Assembly: GCA_910586215.1 (NCBI GenBank)
Contig: CAJUGH010000004.1
Coordinates: 1 to 64,000 of the forward strand
Reading direction: 5' to 3'
DNA length: 64,000 bases
From: an uncultured Acetatifactor sp.
GTDB lineage: Bacteria; Bacillota; Clostridia; Lachnospirales; Lachnospiraceae
The position numbers and the translations under genes are program-made. Of this stretch, positions 8,768 to 16,848 are shown in pieces (the stretch's first letter is position 1; each line of letters starts with the position of its first letter). Below the pieces are notes generated by a model, which did no database searches, had not been told where the DNA came from, and saw only the letters and a program-made list of their open reading frames with translations.

Positions 8768-9307
8768 TCAGAACTTGGGCATATAGGCAGCTTTTGTCCT
8801 GACTGTCATACGGATGGGCGACAGAGCCTCCCACCCAAAGGATAAAGGTATCTCCAGCTGCACCGAAATGTCCGCCTCAAAATTCTGCCCGGCACTCCCC
8901 GGCGCAAAGGGCGCATTGCTGATTACTACACTTAAGCCGGTTATCCGGTACTCATATCCGTTTCCCTGCCATTTCACATGATAACTGCCGTCAGGGTTCG
9001 TCCCCAGTATCCGGTCAAGCTGGGTATACACATCCCCATAATCAAGAGTTTCTTCCCAGCAGTCCCCTGTCATAAAATAGCCTCCACTGTACCCCTCCCG
9101 CAGCCCGTCATAAACCTCGTCATAGTTTGTGACTGCAACGGATATGACGGATTCCTGCAGGGAATCCCTCACCCCGTAAGCAATGACGGAAAGCCGGAAA
9201 AACTCTGCCAGCACACACAATACAATAAGCAGCGCCAGCACCAATGCCACCGTAAGCGGATAGGACATACCTTTCTGATTTCCGACTGCTCTTTTCCATT
9301 TTTCCAT
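8768..9307 (-). CDS. TadE-like pseudopilin 2
   Basis: A protein of 179 residues with a short leader (KWKRAVGNQKG), one hydrophobic helix (TVALVLALLIVLCVLAEFF) and an extracytoplasmic domain of about 140 residues. This is the layout of Tad minor pilins. The residue five after the likely cleavage Gly is Leu rather than an acidic residue, unlike the partner gene. It lies 10 bp after that partner in the Tad operon. GAGG with suitable spacing precedes the ATG. Confidence 0.65.
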   Translation of the reverse strand: MEKWKRAVGNQKGMSYPLTVALVLALLIVLCVLAEFFRLSVIAYGVRDSLQESVISVAVTNYDEVYDGLREGYSGGYFMTGDCWEETLDYGDVYTQLDRILGTNPDGSYHVKWQGNGYEYRITGLSVVISNAPFAPGSAGQNFEADISVQLEIPLSFGWEALSPIRMTVRTKAAYMPKF

Positions 9308-9317
9308 GCCTGCATCC

Positions 9318-9728
9318 TCACTTATAATAAACTTCGCTCTTGCCGCTTGCCCTTGCTTTCAGTTCTATGGGAAAAGAGCCAAACCCAAAGAAACCAATAT
9401 CAACCCGCTGAGTCAGTGTCACCTGTATATCTCCGTTTAACTGCACCCTGTTTCCGCTGTAATAATCGCAGTCCCACTGTATCTGCGGGTCAAGCCCTGT
9501 TTCCTGCTTTAACTGCGCAATCCTGCCGGACACGTCCGTACTGCCCACGATCTCCGCCTGCCTGACTATGTTCTCCGCAAAGGAATCAAGCTGCTGTTTC
9601 TTCATGAACACCGGGAACAGTACCATGGCAAGCGCCACCACGAGCATGAGGCACAATATCCCCACGGCAGTGTCAATATAGCCCTCTCCCCTGCGGTTTT
9701 TACATACATCCCTTATTCTCTTTTTCAT
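9318..9728 (-). CDS. tadE: TadE-family pseudopilin 1
   Basis: A protein of 136 residues. The leader MKKRIRDVCKNRRG is followed by EGYIDTAVGILCLMLVVALA and a small extracytoplasmic domain. Gly14 with Asp19 gives a prepilin-peptidase-like site (acidic residue at +5). A prepilin peptidase is encoded at 15,695. GGGAGGAGCC precedes the ATG. It sits directly downstream of TadB/TadC, the usual place for TadE/TadF. It probably forms part of a short pilus at the cell surface. Confidence 0.75.
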   Translation of the reverse strand: MKKRIRDVCKNRRGEGYIDTAVGILCLMLVVALAMVLFPVFMKKQQLDSFAENIVRQAEIVGSTDVSGRIAQLKQETGLDPQIQWDCDYYSGNRVQLNGDIQVTLTQRVDIGFFGFGSFPIELKARASGKSEVYYK

Positions 9729-9740
9729 GGCTCCTCCCTG

Positions 9741-10616
9741 TTAAAACATTCCCGACATGGTTCCCAATATCTGATACCCCATGACACCCATATACACCAT
9801 CAGCATACAGGCAAGCAGCAGGAACGAATAGCGCCTGATCTTCGGCGGCCTTTCCATGGCCAGCTTTTTGAGCCTCTGCACTTCGATCTGCTTCATGTCA
9901 TGGGACAGCATACGGAAAAAGGCCACGCCGTCATCCCCACGGATGCACCCGATCAGCCCCCTTATCACATCCGAGAGCATTGCGCTGGAAACCCTTGCCT
10001 CCAGCCTGGTAAGCGCCGCCTCGTAATTCCCCGTCCGCATATCCGCCGTGGTGATGGCAAGTTCGTTCTTAAGCGCTGCCCCGGCGTTCTTCTGGTACGT
10101 TTCCAGCATGGAAAGGATGTCACGGCTTGCCATCAGTTCCTCCGTGACGGTTGCCACAAACCTGGGAAGTTCAAATTCAATTTCCTCCCTCCGCTTTTTT
10201 ACCAGCTTTTCCGCTTTCCCGCTCTCGGAAAAGAATACCCCTATCCCCAGCGCCAGGAACACCGGAAAAAGGATTGGCACAATCAGCAGACAGGGGATGA
10301 TACACAGGAATATCAGCCCCGCTTTTACATATGCCTGCGCCATATAAAGCTCCGGCGTCAGCGGAATCTCTGCGGAACGGAGCGCTGCAGCCAGCTTCCT
10401 CTTTTTATACGCATCCATGGGCAGGAAACGGGCAATCCTGCCGGAAAGCTCCATAATAAAAGCATCCGCACTCCTTGCCTGTTTCTTCTGCCTTTTCCCC
10501 ACTGCCAGGATTGCCCGGCTGGTGCGGTAGGTGGGTATCTGAAACACTTCCGCAAGGATAAAATAGCTCCCTGCCGTAAAAAACACGGCAAAGAGCAGTA
10601 AAATCATGTTCTGCAA
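9741..10616 (-). CDS. tadC: TadC-like platform protein
   Basis: A T2SSF-domain membrane protein with an N-terminal membrane helix (MILLLFAVFFTAGSYFILAEV), paired helices near residues 115-145, and a C-terminal helix (FLLLACMLMVYMGVMG). The core has EIEFELPRFVATVTEEL and ADMRTGNYEAALTRLEARV, typical of Tad platform proteins. It partners TadB and the TadA ATPase to extrude pilin. The TTG at 10616 is taken as start because AGAGAGGTG precedes it by 8 bases. ATG 10607 and TTG 10649 are alternatives. Confidence 0.85.
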   Translation of the reverse strand: MQNMILLLFAVFFTAGSYFILAEVFQIPTYRTSRAILAVGKRQKKQARSADAFIMELSGRIARFLPMDAYKKRKLAAALRSAEIPLTPELYMAQAYVKAGLIFLCIIPCLLIVPILFPVFLALGIGVFFSESGKAEKLVKKRREEIEFELPRFVATVTEELMASRDILSMLETYQKNAGAALKNELAITTADMRTGNYEAALTRLEARVSSAMLSDVIRGLIGCIRGDDGVAFFRMLSHDMKQIEVQRLKKLAMERPPKIRRYSFLLLACMLMVYMGVMGYQILGTMSGMF

Positions 10617-10650
10617 TTCATCATCACCTCTCTCACTAACTTTTCGCAAG

Positions 10651-10732
10651 AAGAACCGCCTGCGGTTCTTCCGGAAATGATATAGATTCTCTTGGGCACC
10701 GTATTCCGGTGCCTTAGAGAATCTTCATTTCC
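10651..10732 (-). ncRNA. Repeated structured RNA element, copy 1
   Basis: Hairpin A has 9-bp arms (AAGAACCGC/GCGGTTCTT, 10651-10670). It is followed by a nested structure with arms GGAAATGA/TCATTTCC (10673-10680, 10725-10732), GATTCTC/GAGAATC and GCACC/GGTGC. Between these lie TATA opposite a single T, TTGG opposite CTTA, and the 7-base loop GTATTCC (plus-strand letters). The same layout recurs at 18,494-18,578 and 25,972-26,096 with different stem sequence. It lies between tadB and tadC; its end overlaps the tadB stop codon. Confidence 0.65.
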
Positions 10733-11657
10733 TGTATTCAATGGGCCTGGTATGCTTCGACACCGCCGCCACGGACACAAATACCACCGCCCCGCAGACA
10801 GCGAGCAGCACCTTCCCAAAGCCGGTAAACATCAGGGTTTCATACCATTCCTTATTTAAGAAATACAGCAGCGGTATACTCCCCAAGAGCAGGACCACCA
10901 TGGTGATATACTCCTTTACCGGCTCATAAATCAACAGGTCAAGTTCCGCCGACACCACACGCATATCCGACAGCTTGGAAACAATGGGCGGCAGGGTATT
11001 TTTCAGGTTGTAATCATCCTGACAGGCAATGACGGCATCCACCCATTCATGGAACACCGCATTATCCATGCCGCTTTTCAGCCCCGCCAGAGCCTCCGCC
11101 GTGTTGGAATTGATCAGCTTTGCCTCCATGAGAAAGCTGCGGAACACCTCTGACACCGGCGGATTCAGATACGGCAGGTTTTCCTCAATCGCCCTGATGA
11201 TGGTATTCTTGTTCCGCAGATAGCTGGTGGTTATCATGGATAAGGCCGTTTCCAGCTCCGTGTTGATCTGCTTTTTATGTCTGGACGCCGTAAATTTCAC
11301 ATAATAAAACGGCAGGAGTGCAAGGCCCGCTGCCAGCACCGGCACCATCAGTACATTGTCCATGGTGAGGGCTGCCATCACCCCCACCACAAACAGGATC
11401 ATGGCAAGCACACACAGCATGGAGAACTGCCCGCTTTTCCCGGTCAGCCTTAAGATTTCCTTTACTTCCGCAAACAGCAGTTTTAACCCCTTGGGTTCCT
11501 TTTTCTTCCTGCTTTCCCTGATCCGTTTCTTCATGCTGTTGCTTTTCGGTTTCAGATACCCCGCCAATCCGTCCAGGAATGTAAACGGCGACAGCCCCAG
11601 CATGATAAAACACCCTGCCACAGCCATTAAAAAGGCAATGGTTACAAGCATTGTCAT
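10725..11657 (-). CDS. tadB: TadB-like platform protein
   Basis: A protein of 310 residues with an N-terminal helix (MLVTIAFLMAVAGCFIML) and two central helices (MLCVLAMILFVVGVMAALTM and VPVLAAGLALLPFYYV). Next comes a T2SSF-like domain (TELETALSMITTSYLRNKN, EVFRSFLMEAKLINSNTAEAL), and two terminal helices complete it. With TadC it forms the membrane platform of the Tad pilus. GGAGG lies 8 bases before the ATG and overlaps the end of the preceding gene. Confidence 0.85.
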   Translation of the reverse strand: MTMLVTIAFLMAVAGCFIMLGLSPFTFLDGLAGYLKPKSNSMKKRIRESRKKKEPKGLKLLFAEVKEILRLTGKSGQFSMLCVLAMILFVVGVMAALTMDNVLMVPVLAAGLALLPFYYVKFTASRHKKQINTELETALSMITTSYLRNKNTIIRAIEENLPYLNPPVSEVFRSFLMEAKLINSNTAEALAGLKSGMDNAVFHEWVDAVIACQDDYNLKNTLPPIVSKLSDMRVVSAELDLLIYEPVKEYITMVVLLLGSIPLLYFLNKEWYETLMFTGFGKVLLAVCGAVVFVSVAAVSKHTRPIEYRK

Positions 11658-11660
11658 ACG

Positions 11661-12518
11661 TCAAACCTCCATTTCTTCCAATAATTCTTCATAATCTGCA
11701 ATCTCCATACACCGCATATCCGGCGCCTGTACCAGCCGCCCCATAAGATCCCGGCACTCATCCGGCAGGCACTCCGCCATATCCTCCCTGACTTCCTCAA
11801 ACCCTCCAAGGAATCCCCAGCAGCTGTCCGTTTCCTCGCCGTCCTTATAAAGCTGGAAACCGTAGCACTCCCCCGAAAGGTATTTGTCGTACAGCTCCAC
11901 CTCCGCCGTCAGAGCCCTGCCTGCCCGTTTCATTTCCTCCGGGCCGCACTTCCCATACTCCGCCAGGATTGCTTTTTTGTCCGCATATATCCAGCCCACC
12001 TGTCCGGCGTCCCACCGGCCGCCCGGCTGCTTTGTCAGATCCAGGGTGGAAATATGCAGGCCGGAATGGTCGAACAGATAGACCGGCAGGATGCAGCACT
12101 GCTTTTCCGCCAGTTTTAACAGCGCGTAATTGTCCATCTCGGAACGGACCGCCTCCGCCAGTTCCGCCCTGCACCGGGAAAACGGCCCATCAAAGCCATA
12201 CCATCTGACCCACCTGTGCGACACCCCATCATAGCTTTCCACCGCCCATATCTTTTCCTTGCGGACATACCCCAGCCTCACTCCCTGTATGTCCCCTGCC
12301 TTTGCCTGCCTGATGACCTCATCATCACTTACATTCTTTTCCACCAGTTTCCGGAGAAATGCGCCGGGATCCTCATAGGGATGCGCATCCCCCAGCCTGT
12401 AGTGCCTGTGCCAGCATACCATGGTCCCCATATGGCCGTAATCCTCCCGTGGGTTGGGCGCATCCCCATCCAGCGATACTTTCAGAAGATACGGCGCTTT
12501 TGCTGCTACCAGACTCAT
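11661..12518 (-). CDS. Hypothetical soluble protein inside the Tad cluster
   Basis: A protein of 285 residues with no membrane segment, rich in aromatic residues and Asp/Glu (VCWHRHYRLGDAHPYEDP, WVRWYGFDGPFSRC, ECYGFQLYKDGEE). The ATG at 12518 has AGGAGG 5-6 bases upstream. It sits between tadA and tadB, closely spaced to both, so it belongs to the same transcript. It is not part of known Tad loci. It looks like an inserted ICE housekeeping gene of the kind found farther right, but no domain is recognised. Confidence 0.6.
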   Translation of the reverse strand: MSLVAAKAPYLLKVSLDGDAPNPREDYGHMGTMVCWHRHYRLGDAHPYEDPGAFLRKLVEKNVSDDEVIRQAKAGDIQGVRLGYVRKEKIWAVESYDGVSHRWVRWYGFDGPFSRCRAELAEAVRSEMDNYALLKLAEKQCCILPVYLFDHSGLHISTLDLTKQPGGRWDAGQVGWIYADKKAILAEYGKCGPEEMKRAGRALTAEVELYDKYLSGECYGFQLYKDGEETDSCWGFLGGFEEVREDMAECLPDECRDLMGRLVQAPDMRCMEIADYEELLEEMEV

Positions 12519-12528
12519 AAACACCTCC

Positions 12529-13890
12529 TTACCTCTTTGCCATAAGCATCTCCTGCATCTTCAGCGGCAGCCCGTTCTCACGGAGCCGTTTCTGTAAGCC
12601 CTCCGACAGATTTTCCACTTTCTCATAATGCCCTATGATCTTGGGCTTTCCCTCCGACATGATATTGTCCGTGATATTAAACCGGTACAGGGTGCGCATC
12701 TTTTTCCTGCCGTCCTGCAGGGTTTCGCACTCCGTGATCTCCATGATCCTCCTGGAATTGTCCTCCAGCCTCTTGGCAAAAGCCACGATAGGGAATGCTT
12801 TCGTGGCAAGGTTCTGCAGCGTTGCATCGTCCATCCCCGGCTGTTCCTGCTTGCACAGCGTCACCATGCGGTAATAGGTATCCTCGCAGGAATTGGCATG
12901 GATGGTGGTAATCACGGAATGCCCCGTATTGGCGGCATTGATAGCCTGCATACTCTCCCCGCCTTTCATCTCCGCCACCGCAATGCAGTCCGGGTTGATG
13001 GTGAGGGTGGTTTCCAGCAGTTTTACCATGTCGATATTCTGCCTTGGGTCATCAGAAAACCTTGTCACCAGGTGGACCACGTTGTTTAGCACATTCCCCT
13101 TTTCATCCTCTGCGGTCAGGTCAAACTCCCGGCAGCCCTGCTCTATGGTGACAATGCGCTTGTTATAGGGAACCTGGCCCAATATCCAGCTCATCAGGGT
13201 TGTCTTTCCCGAAGAAGTGGCCCCGGTGATGCACATGGACACACCGTGGGTAAAGCACATGGAGAGCAGGTCCAGCATCTCCGCCGTGGCCGTCCCGAAA
13301 CCCACGAACTGTTCTTTCGTCAGTTTCCTGGGATTGACGATACGGATGGAAACCGCCAGCCCCTTTTCCCGGTCAATCACGCCGTCCCCCATGACCGTGA
13401 TGCGGATCTTGTTGTTCAGGTGCCCCACCACAATGGTCTGCGCATTGTCAAATATCATGCCCGACTTGTGCAAAAGTCTCCTGATCACGTCCACCGCATG
13501 GCCGGCGCTGTTGAAATGCTCCTTTGCCGGGATGATCTCCCCGGTGGAATAAGTGATCTTCACATCCCGCCACTGATTGATATTGATTTCCTCCACATCC
13601 TCCCGGTACAGGTAGCGTGTCAAAAAGGAAAAACCAGTCATCTCCCCATAAAGCAGCTCACAGAGTTCCTGCTGGTCCATCCCCTCCACGCCCACGCCGC
13701 CCTGCTCCAGATATTTCCCGATATAAGACTCGATCAGCTCCCTGTTCTCATCCGGGTTGTCACGGAGTACGGATGCAAAGTTTTTAGAGATATATTCCTG
13801 CACATCCTTTAACACTTCCGGGAACGTCCGGTATACCATGCCCCTGTTCAGCAGCCCGGCAGTTTCATGTATGTTCAATACTTCCTGCAT
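12529..13890 (-). CDS. tadA: TadA/CpaF-type secretion ATPase
   Basis: This is the VirB11/GspE-family ATPase that drives pilus assembly from the cytoplasmic side, 453 residues. Walker A GATSSGKTT is at residues 223-231. The Asp-box VTIEQGCREFDL, Walker B-like NPDCIAVAEMKGGES and His-box TGHSVITTIHANS follow in the family order. The N-terminal part carries TRYLYREDVEEININQW, typical of CpaF. AAGGAGGGCATTT precedes the ATG. In this ICE it could serve the Tad pilus, or in principle act as VirB11, which is otherwise missing from Gram-positive conjugation systems. Confidence 0.92.
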   Translation of the reverse strand: MQEVLNIHETAGLLNRGMVYRTFPEVLKDVQEYISKNFASVLRDNPDENRELIESYIGKYLEQGGVGVEGMDQQELCELLYGEMTGFSFLTRYLYREDVEEININQWRDVKITYSTGEIIPAKEHFNSAGHAVDVIRRLLHKSGMIFDNAQTIVVGHLNNKIRITVMGDGVIDREKGLAVSIRIVNPRKLTKEQFVGFGTATAEMLDLLSMCFTHGVSMCITGATSSGKTTLMSWILGQVPYNKRIVTIEQGCREFDLTAEDEKGNVLNNVVHLVTRFSDDPRQNIDMVKLLETTLTINPDCIAVAEMKGGESMQAINAANTGHSVITTIHANSCEDTYYRMVTLCKQEQPGMDDATLQNLATKAFPIVAFAKRLEDNSRRIMEITECETLQDGRKKMRTLYRFNITDNIMSEGKPKIIGHYEKVENLSEGLQKRLRENGLPLKMQEMLMAKR

Positions 13891-13901
13891 AAATGCCCTC
13901 C

Positions 13902-14732
13902 TTAAAACTCACCCTTATTCTTCCAGACAAAAGGGCTGCGCACTGCCAGTTTCTTTTTCCCTGCGTTCCCGGCGCCCCGCTTTGCCTCATTAAGCCCGAA
14001 AACCTCCGCCAGGAGTTTCTTCACTTCTGCCCGGAACGGGACGGCCTCCCTGGAAGTCATGGCATCCCACAGGCACGCCCCGTCATACTGCTTTTCCAGT
14101 TCGGACACATAGGGGAATACAAATGCTGCGCCGCCGTACTGCCCCGCGGCGGCCTCCCACTCCTGCCCTGCCTTATAATTTCCGATGGCGCCCAGGTATT
14201 TCCCGGTATCTGCCCGCCCCTCAAGCATCCCCGCATGGGAACGGTAATAAGAGATTCCCCGCAGGTCTGCGGTCCCCAGCCGCAGCACCCGGTCTGCCAT
14301 TTCCATGGCAAGGATGGAAAACACATCCGCCTCAAACACGGAAGTGCAGTCCAGGATCACATAGTCCGCCAGATGCCTTAAACAGACCAGAAACTCTACC
14401 GCCCGCTCCCTTGTGACTTTGGGATAGGACATCAGGTTTTCGCCCATTTTATACCCAAGCAGGCTGAGATACTCCCTGTCCGGCACAGGCACGCAGGCCT
14501 GCAGTATCTTCTCCTGTGTCAGCGCCGGGGCCGTCAAAAGCGCCCCCAGGGACACCTCCTGTTCCGTATCCATGGGGAGCAGGAAGGGTATGGACGGCAC
14601 AAAGGGATCGCTGCACACCAGAACCACGTTCTTCCTTTTCCCTGCGATCTCTGCCGCCAGTTTCACCGCAAGGGAGGTCTTTCCGCTTCCGGGGCTCCCT
14701 GCAATGGCAAGCATATTTCCATGTTGTTCCAT
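13902..14732 (-). CDS. TadZ-like P-loop ATPase
   Basis: A ParA/MinD-related cytoplasmic protein of 276 residues. Walker A AIAGSPGSGKTSLAVKL is near residue 10, and YVILDCTSV is the Walker B-type strand near 125. TadZ/CpaE proteins place the Tad machine at a defined cell site. The ATG at 14732 overlaps the cpaB stop and has GGAGGGCGG before it. It is intact in its P-loop, unlike the CpaE-like protein at 1287. Confidence 0.75.
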   Translation of the reverse strand: MEQHGNMLAIAGSPGSGKTSLAVKLAAEIAGKRKNVVLVCSDPFVPSIPFLLPMDTEQEVSLGALLTAPALTQEKILQACVPVPDREYLSLLGYKMGENLMSYPKVTRERAVEFLVCLRHLADYVILDCTSVFEADVFSILAMEMADRVLRLGTADLRGISYYRSHAGMLEGRADTGKYLGAIGNYKAGQEWEAAAGQYGGAAFVFPYVSELEKQYDGACLWDAMTSREAVPFRAEVKKLLAEVFGLNEAKRGAGNAGKKKLAVRSPFVWKNKGEF

Positions 14733-14733
14733 C

Positions 14734-15576
14734 CTACCGCCCTCCTGCATTCACTTCCCCGTCATCCACAATGGGTTCTTCCTCCGCTTCATCCCCGATT
14801 TCCGCCTCTTTCCCGCTCTCCGCATCTTCCTCCGCATTTTCTTCCGCATACAGTTCCTCCAGCACCCTCTGCTGTTCCTCCAGGAATCTGCCGGCCTGCG
14901 TGCTGTCGCCACGGAACACCAGGGCGGCATGGAGTTTCCCCGTCTGTTCCAGTTCCGCAAGGAGCCTGGCCTGTTCCGGCGTGGCAAGCACAGTGATGGT
15001 GGATGCCAGTTCCTGCTCGTCCCCGTCCTTTACATCTGCCTGCACATCATGGTCCGCCCCGCTGCTGGCCGTAGCCGCAATGATCTCCACATATTTCAGT
15101 TCCGGCAGCACAAGCGTTTCCCGCCTCTCGCCCACGTCCGATGCGATAAGGGTCACAATGTCACCCGCCTCCAGCTTGCCGGAAAGTCCGGCCGCAAAGG
15201 ACTTGATGCTGACGGATATGGCAAGGTTCTCCCCGTTTAACTTACTCAGATAGGCATTTTTCAGCATAGGGGTGTCCGACAGCTTGCTCTCCAGGATATA
15301 ATCGCCTTTATATAAATCAGCATTGGCGTACCTCCCCACCACGTCCTCCAGCCTGCAGACCACGTTTCCGGGCAGATTGTAACCGCCGGTTTCCACCATT
15401 GTCAGCATCTTCTCCGTGATCTGGTCGCCCTTGTGTATCTCCGTATTCACACGGACTAACTGCACCTTTGACTTCAGCGCATTGTTAAACATCGGGGTAA
15501 GCCCGAAACAGATCACCAGCGAAAGGATGATACAGACCAGCCCGATCACAATCCGGTTCTTCATTAATTTTTTCAA
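14734..15576 (-). CDS. cpaB: CpaB/RcpC-like pilus assembly protein
   Basis: A single N-terminal membrane helix (RIVIGLVCIILSLVICFGL) is followed by a SAF domain (VNTEIHKGDQITEKML, DLYKGDYILESKL), a RcpC-like region (LEAGDIVTLIASDVGERRET, STITVLATPEQARLL) and a very acidic tail. CpaB supports Tad pilus assembly at the outer face of the membrane. The start is TTG at 15576, 5-12 bases after GGAGGAAAG. Its end overlaps the TadZ-like gene. Confidence 0.85.
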   Translation of the reverse strand: MKKLMKNRIVIGLVCIILSLVICFGLTPMFNNALKSKVQLVRVNTEIHKGDQITEKMLTMVETGGYNLPGNVVCRLEDVVGRYANADLYKGDYILESKLSDTPMLKNAYLSKLNGENLAISVSIKSFAAGLSGKLEAGDIVTLIASDVGERRETLVLPELKYVEIIAATASSGADHDVQADVKDGDEQELASTITVLATPEQARLLAELEQTGKLHAALVFRGDSTQAGRFLEEQQRVLEELYAEENAEEDAESGKEAEIGDEAEEEPIVDDGEVNAGGR

Positions 15577-15694
15577 TCTTCTTTCCTCCGTTTCCTTTAC
15601 AGTTAAAATCTCTCAACATTCGTCAAATATCCATGCAGTTCTGCGCCCTGCCGCTTTGTTCCGCCTGTTTTCCCCGCCTCTGCAGGGCTGCCTT
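15577..15694. other. Intergenic gap inside the Tad operon
   Basis: 118 bp between the prepilin peptidase and cpaB. It holds the cpaB ribosome site (GGAGGAAAG). I see no promoter or hairpin in it. Confidence 0.4.
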
Positions 15695-16264
15695 TTACAC
15701 CAAAAGGGAAAGCAGACATCCCACTGCCAGATACGGCACCAGCGCAAAGCCTTTATCCTTTTTCCCTGCATAGGCCGTCTGGAAAACCACCGCCAGGAAC
15801 AGCCCCAGCATCAATGCAGCATAGCCCCGCCTTACACCCAGCATGAAACCGCAGGCGCCCATCAGCTTGATGTCCCCTCCCCCTATGCTGCCCTCCTTTA
15901 TCAGTGCCGCCGCCAGGAAAGGCAGCGGCACCAGGACAAGCCCCAAAAGCGCCGGGGCAAACTCCACTTCAATCATTCCGGCCAGCAGTATCAGCACCGG
16001 TACATAATCCGGTACGGTATGGGCCGCCATGTCGTACTCTGCCGCAAATAAAAGCACCTGCAGGAACAGGATGCAGGCAAATGTATGTAACCCTATCCCG
16101 TATGTTCCCATAACTATGGCGGTGGCGGCCGCAGCCAGCACCGCCACATACCTGACCTTTTCAGATCCGGTCAGTTTCTTCAGCAGCATATCCATCAGCA
16201 TCCCTGACAGGAAACTGACAGAAACCGCCGCCATAAAACCATGCAGTTCAAGCAGCCATATCAA
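15695..16264 (-). CDS. tadV: Prepilin peptidase (A24 family, CpaA/TadV-like)
   Basis: A polytopic membrane aspartyl protease that removes pilin leader peptides. The first catalytic region reads FAAEYDMAAHTVPD and the second GGGDIKLMGACGFMLG, with the two Asp residues in the expected places. It has about six hydrophobic helices and lacks the N-terminal methylase domain, as in Tad systems. The TTG at 16264 is preferred because AAAGGAG stands 6 bases before it. A GTG at 16282 overlapping the previous stop is the alternative. Confidence 0.85.
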   Translation of the reverse strand: MIWLLELHGFMAAVSVSFLSGMLMDMLLKKLTGSEKVRYVAVLAAAATAIVMGTYGIGLHTFACILFLQVLLFAAEYDMAAHTVPDYVPVLILLAGMIEVEFAPALLGLVLVPLPFLAAALIKEGSIGGGDIKLMGACGFMLGVRRGYAALMLGLFLAVVFQTAYAGKKDKGFALVPYLAVGCLLSLLV

Positions 16265-16278
16265 AATTTTCTCCTTTC

Positions 16279-16848
16279 TCACATTTCTTTCAGCATCCGC
16301 AGGCTGTCCCGTATGTCCCTGCCGTCTATCTCGTCACCCACGCATACCCATCCCGGATACGTCTGCCTTGCGAACAGTTCCGCCCTGGGCAGGTCTCCCA
16401 CCAGTTCCACAATCCTTTCCCTGACAATATCCGGTTTCCGGCTGTGCGCCTCCACCGGCGTATCCACAACAAAATGGACGTCCTTCGACACACGTTTCGG
16501 CCTTCCCCTGGTGGCAATCAGACACAGCTCCGGGTTTGCCCTGGTCCAGAAACCAAGCCCCCAAAACCATTTTTCCTGCTGTTTCCTGCACCGTTTCACC
16601 CAGCAGAAACCAAGCGTCTTATAGGTAAACCCCCACCTTCTGATTGTTTCCAGCCCCTGCTCCAAACAGGGGAATGTCACCCACAAAAACAGGATGCAGT
16701 CCTCCGCCGCTATGGACGGAATATTCAGTCCGTAAATGTCCTCAATGTCCATGGTATGGTAATGGTTCTCGGCAGAACGCCCCTGCCCTTTTTTGCTGTA
16801 TACCTTATATGCCCAGGGGGGATCCACATAGAGGATGTTAAATTTCAA
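16279..16848 (-). CDS. MT-A70-family DNA adenine methyltransferase
   Basis: About 190 residues with the signature YVDPPWAYK near residue 8, a mid-region CILFLWVTFPCLEQGLE, and a family ending WVCVGDEIDGRDI. Proteins of this family methylate adenine N6 and are common on phages and ICEs. The TTG at 16848 follows GGAGGAATATATCC and overlaps the end of the cytosine methyltransferase by 11 bp. No restriction partner is adjacent, so it probably acts as an orphan protecting the element's DNA. Confidence 0.88.
   Translation of the reverse strand: MKFNILYVDPPWAYKVYSKKGQGRSAENHYHTMDIEDIYGLNIPSIAAEDCILFLWVTFPCLEQGLETIRRWGFTYKTLGFCWVKRCRKQQEKWFWGLGFWTRANPELCLIATRGRPKRVSKDVHFVVDTPVEAHSRKPDIVRERIVELVGDLPRAELFARQTYPGWVCVGDEIDGRDIRDSLRMLKEM

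Noticed and set aside
12529..13890. Naming the TadA-like ATPase VirB11 of the conjugation system
   Set aside because: TadB, TadC, CpaB and pilins surround it, so Tad is the simpler reading. A double role stays open.
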